Shown here piece after piece: positions 62,956 to 64,000 of a stretch of DNA of 64,000 nt. How positions within the stretch are numbered: position 1 is the first letter of the stretch; each line of letters begins with the position of its first letter. A program made the translations under genes and the position numbers. The notes under the pieces are model-generated. The model made no database searches. It was not told the DNA's origin and saw only the letters and a program-made list of their open reading frames with translations. The stretch comes from Marchantia polymorpha subsp. ruderalis (Eukaryota > Streptophyta > Marchantiopsida > Marchantiales > Marchantiaceae): positions 3,931,501-3,995,500 of the forward strand of contig AP031355.1 of the NCBI GenBank assembly GCA_037833965.1, in the 5' to 3' direction.

Positions 62956-64000
62956 GTAGATAGAAGAGATTACGCAAAGTTTTGACTACCAGCAAACTTG
63001 TGACATATCCCTCCAGCCAGATGTGTTATTTACCCTGTGTATCCAACTTATAGTGCAGAACCTGAACCTCTGGGAGATTAGTTACCCTTTCAGGCCAGAA
63101 CGGGGAAGTAACGCAGCTTCCCAGAAGCTCCTGCGAATCAGCCGGGATTAAGTACATATCTCAGGCTGTATATAGAATTTGAGAGAGGTCTATCTTGGCC
63201 TTTACATTTTGAGTAAGTGCACGCACGCGGGTCTGATTTTATCAGATGTTGTCTTGCCTTCGCTGTGACATGTGGTTTATCAACCTTGGAAAAATCTTTC
63301 AAGGTTCGAAGAATATGTGACATTTTTTTTCTTGGTCGTTGAGAAGTAAGTAATGAATGGATGAGCTTGTTATGAGCTTTGTCATTAGGATCTTCTATGA
63401 CTTCGTCACAAACAACTCTTTGTGTTCTGTAAATAAAACTGAAACATAATTACTTGATTTGTGTAATATTTTGTGCATCATGGTGAAGTTCAGTTTAAAA
63501 GAGAACACGTGAAAACTGTTTTGTAGGAAAGCTTTTTTCCACATCTGGTGTAGTTTGCATTTTAACGACACATCCGAGGCGGGCCTACTATCTCCAGACT
63601 ATGACAGTCACATATAAACGAAGTTGAGGGATGTTTGTGATGCGGGCTCGGTTTTGAAAGTAATCTACTAAATTGTTTGGTCCTTCGAATCTGGACTAGA
63701 TCGGAGTTGTACGTTTGAGATTTCTCAATACGTGTCAGGTTGCATATGTTCTAAGCGGTTTGAACTGTATTGCTTCTGGTGGATCTTAACAGGAGGTTAA
63801 TACCTCAATCTGACCTCGAACTCCAATGTTCTTATGAATGCGTTTTAACTAAATGAGAGCATTCGTTGAGATAGTGTTAGTGAGAGCACATGTAATCTTC
63901 CTACCATCTCCTTTTCTGTTTGATCCAGTTATTTGCATGATAGTATTCCGATTAATATCAACATTATTCAACTGACTTGAAACTTTTATTACTGATGATT
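62956..64000 (+). other. 3' untranslated region of the CNNM gene and downstream DNA
   Basis: After the TGA at 62953-62955 there is no further conserved coding sequence. A canonical AATAAA at 63432-63437 is a good candidate poly-A signal, which would give a 3' UTR of about 500 bp. Beyond it the DNA is unassigned to the window's end. Confidence 0.55.
63432..63437 (+). terminator. Candidate poly-A signal (AATAAA) for the CNNM gene
   Basis: A canonical hexamer about 480 bp after the stop codon, in a T-rich setting. It is the clearest such signal downstream of the gene; plant poly-A signals are loose, so an earlier site is possible. Confidence 0.45.

Overview
The window looks like nuclear DNA of a land plant, most likely a bryophyte (moss or liverwort). 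This is inferred from five intron-bearing genes whose products match plant families, introns mostly of 80-1000 bp, GC-rich 5' leaders, and long AT-rich intergenic stretches holding decayed transposons. The species cannot be named from the sequence alone.

Layout. 1-13.0 kb: a GC-rich island at the left edge, a decayed LINE (about 2.06-4.4 kb), a 149-bp tandem duplication (7.3-7.6 kb), and otherwise unassigned DNA. 13.05-15.31 kb (-): a gene for a CxxC/CxxC zinc-ribbon protein resembling plant DUF7815, with four DFF motifs. 17.69-20.20 kb (-): a SUN-domain inner-nuclear-envelope protein. 22.84-26.64 kb (+): a ribosomal-oxygenase-type JmjC/cupin protein. 28.94-31.24 kb (+): a predicted plastid protein with a GIY-YIG-like domain. 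31.3-57.7 kb: a gene-poor stretch with an inverted-repeat DNA element tangled with tandem duplications (38.3-39.3 kb), a structurally complete hAT transposon with a long open transposase frame, terminal inverted repeats and a perfect 8-bp target duplication (43,056-45,611), and very AT-rich tracts. 57.80-62.96 kb (+): a 13-exon CNNM/CorC-type (DUF21 + CBS) protein of the plant MGR magnesium-transport class.

The host genes show no operon-like or pathway relation; they are ordinary scattered nuclear genes. For the SUN, oxygenase, GIY-YIG and CNNM genes, exon joins were set by hand at GT/AG sites and every join keeps frame, giving predicted proteins of 512, 880, 304 and 529 residues. One join in the zinc-ribbon gene remains unresolved.

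No CRISPR array, rRNA, convincing tRNA or gene-cluster-like system was found. The most notable items are the complete hAT element, the 38.3-39.3 kb repeat complex, a perfect 15-bp hairpin inside a CNNM intron, and an unassigned 312-codon open frame upstream of the oxygenase gene.
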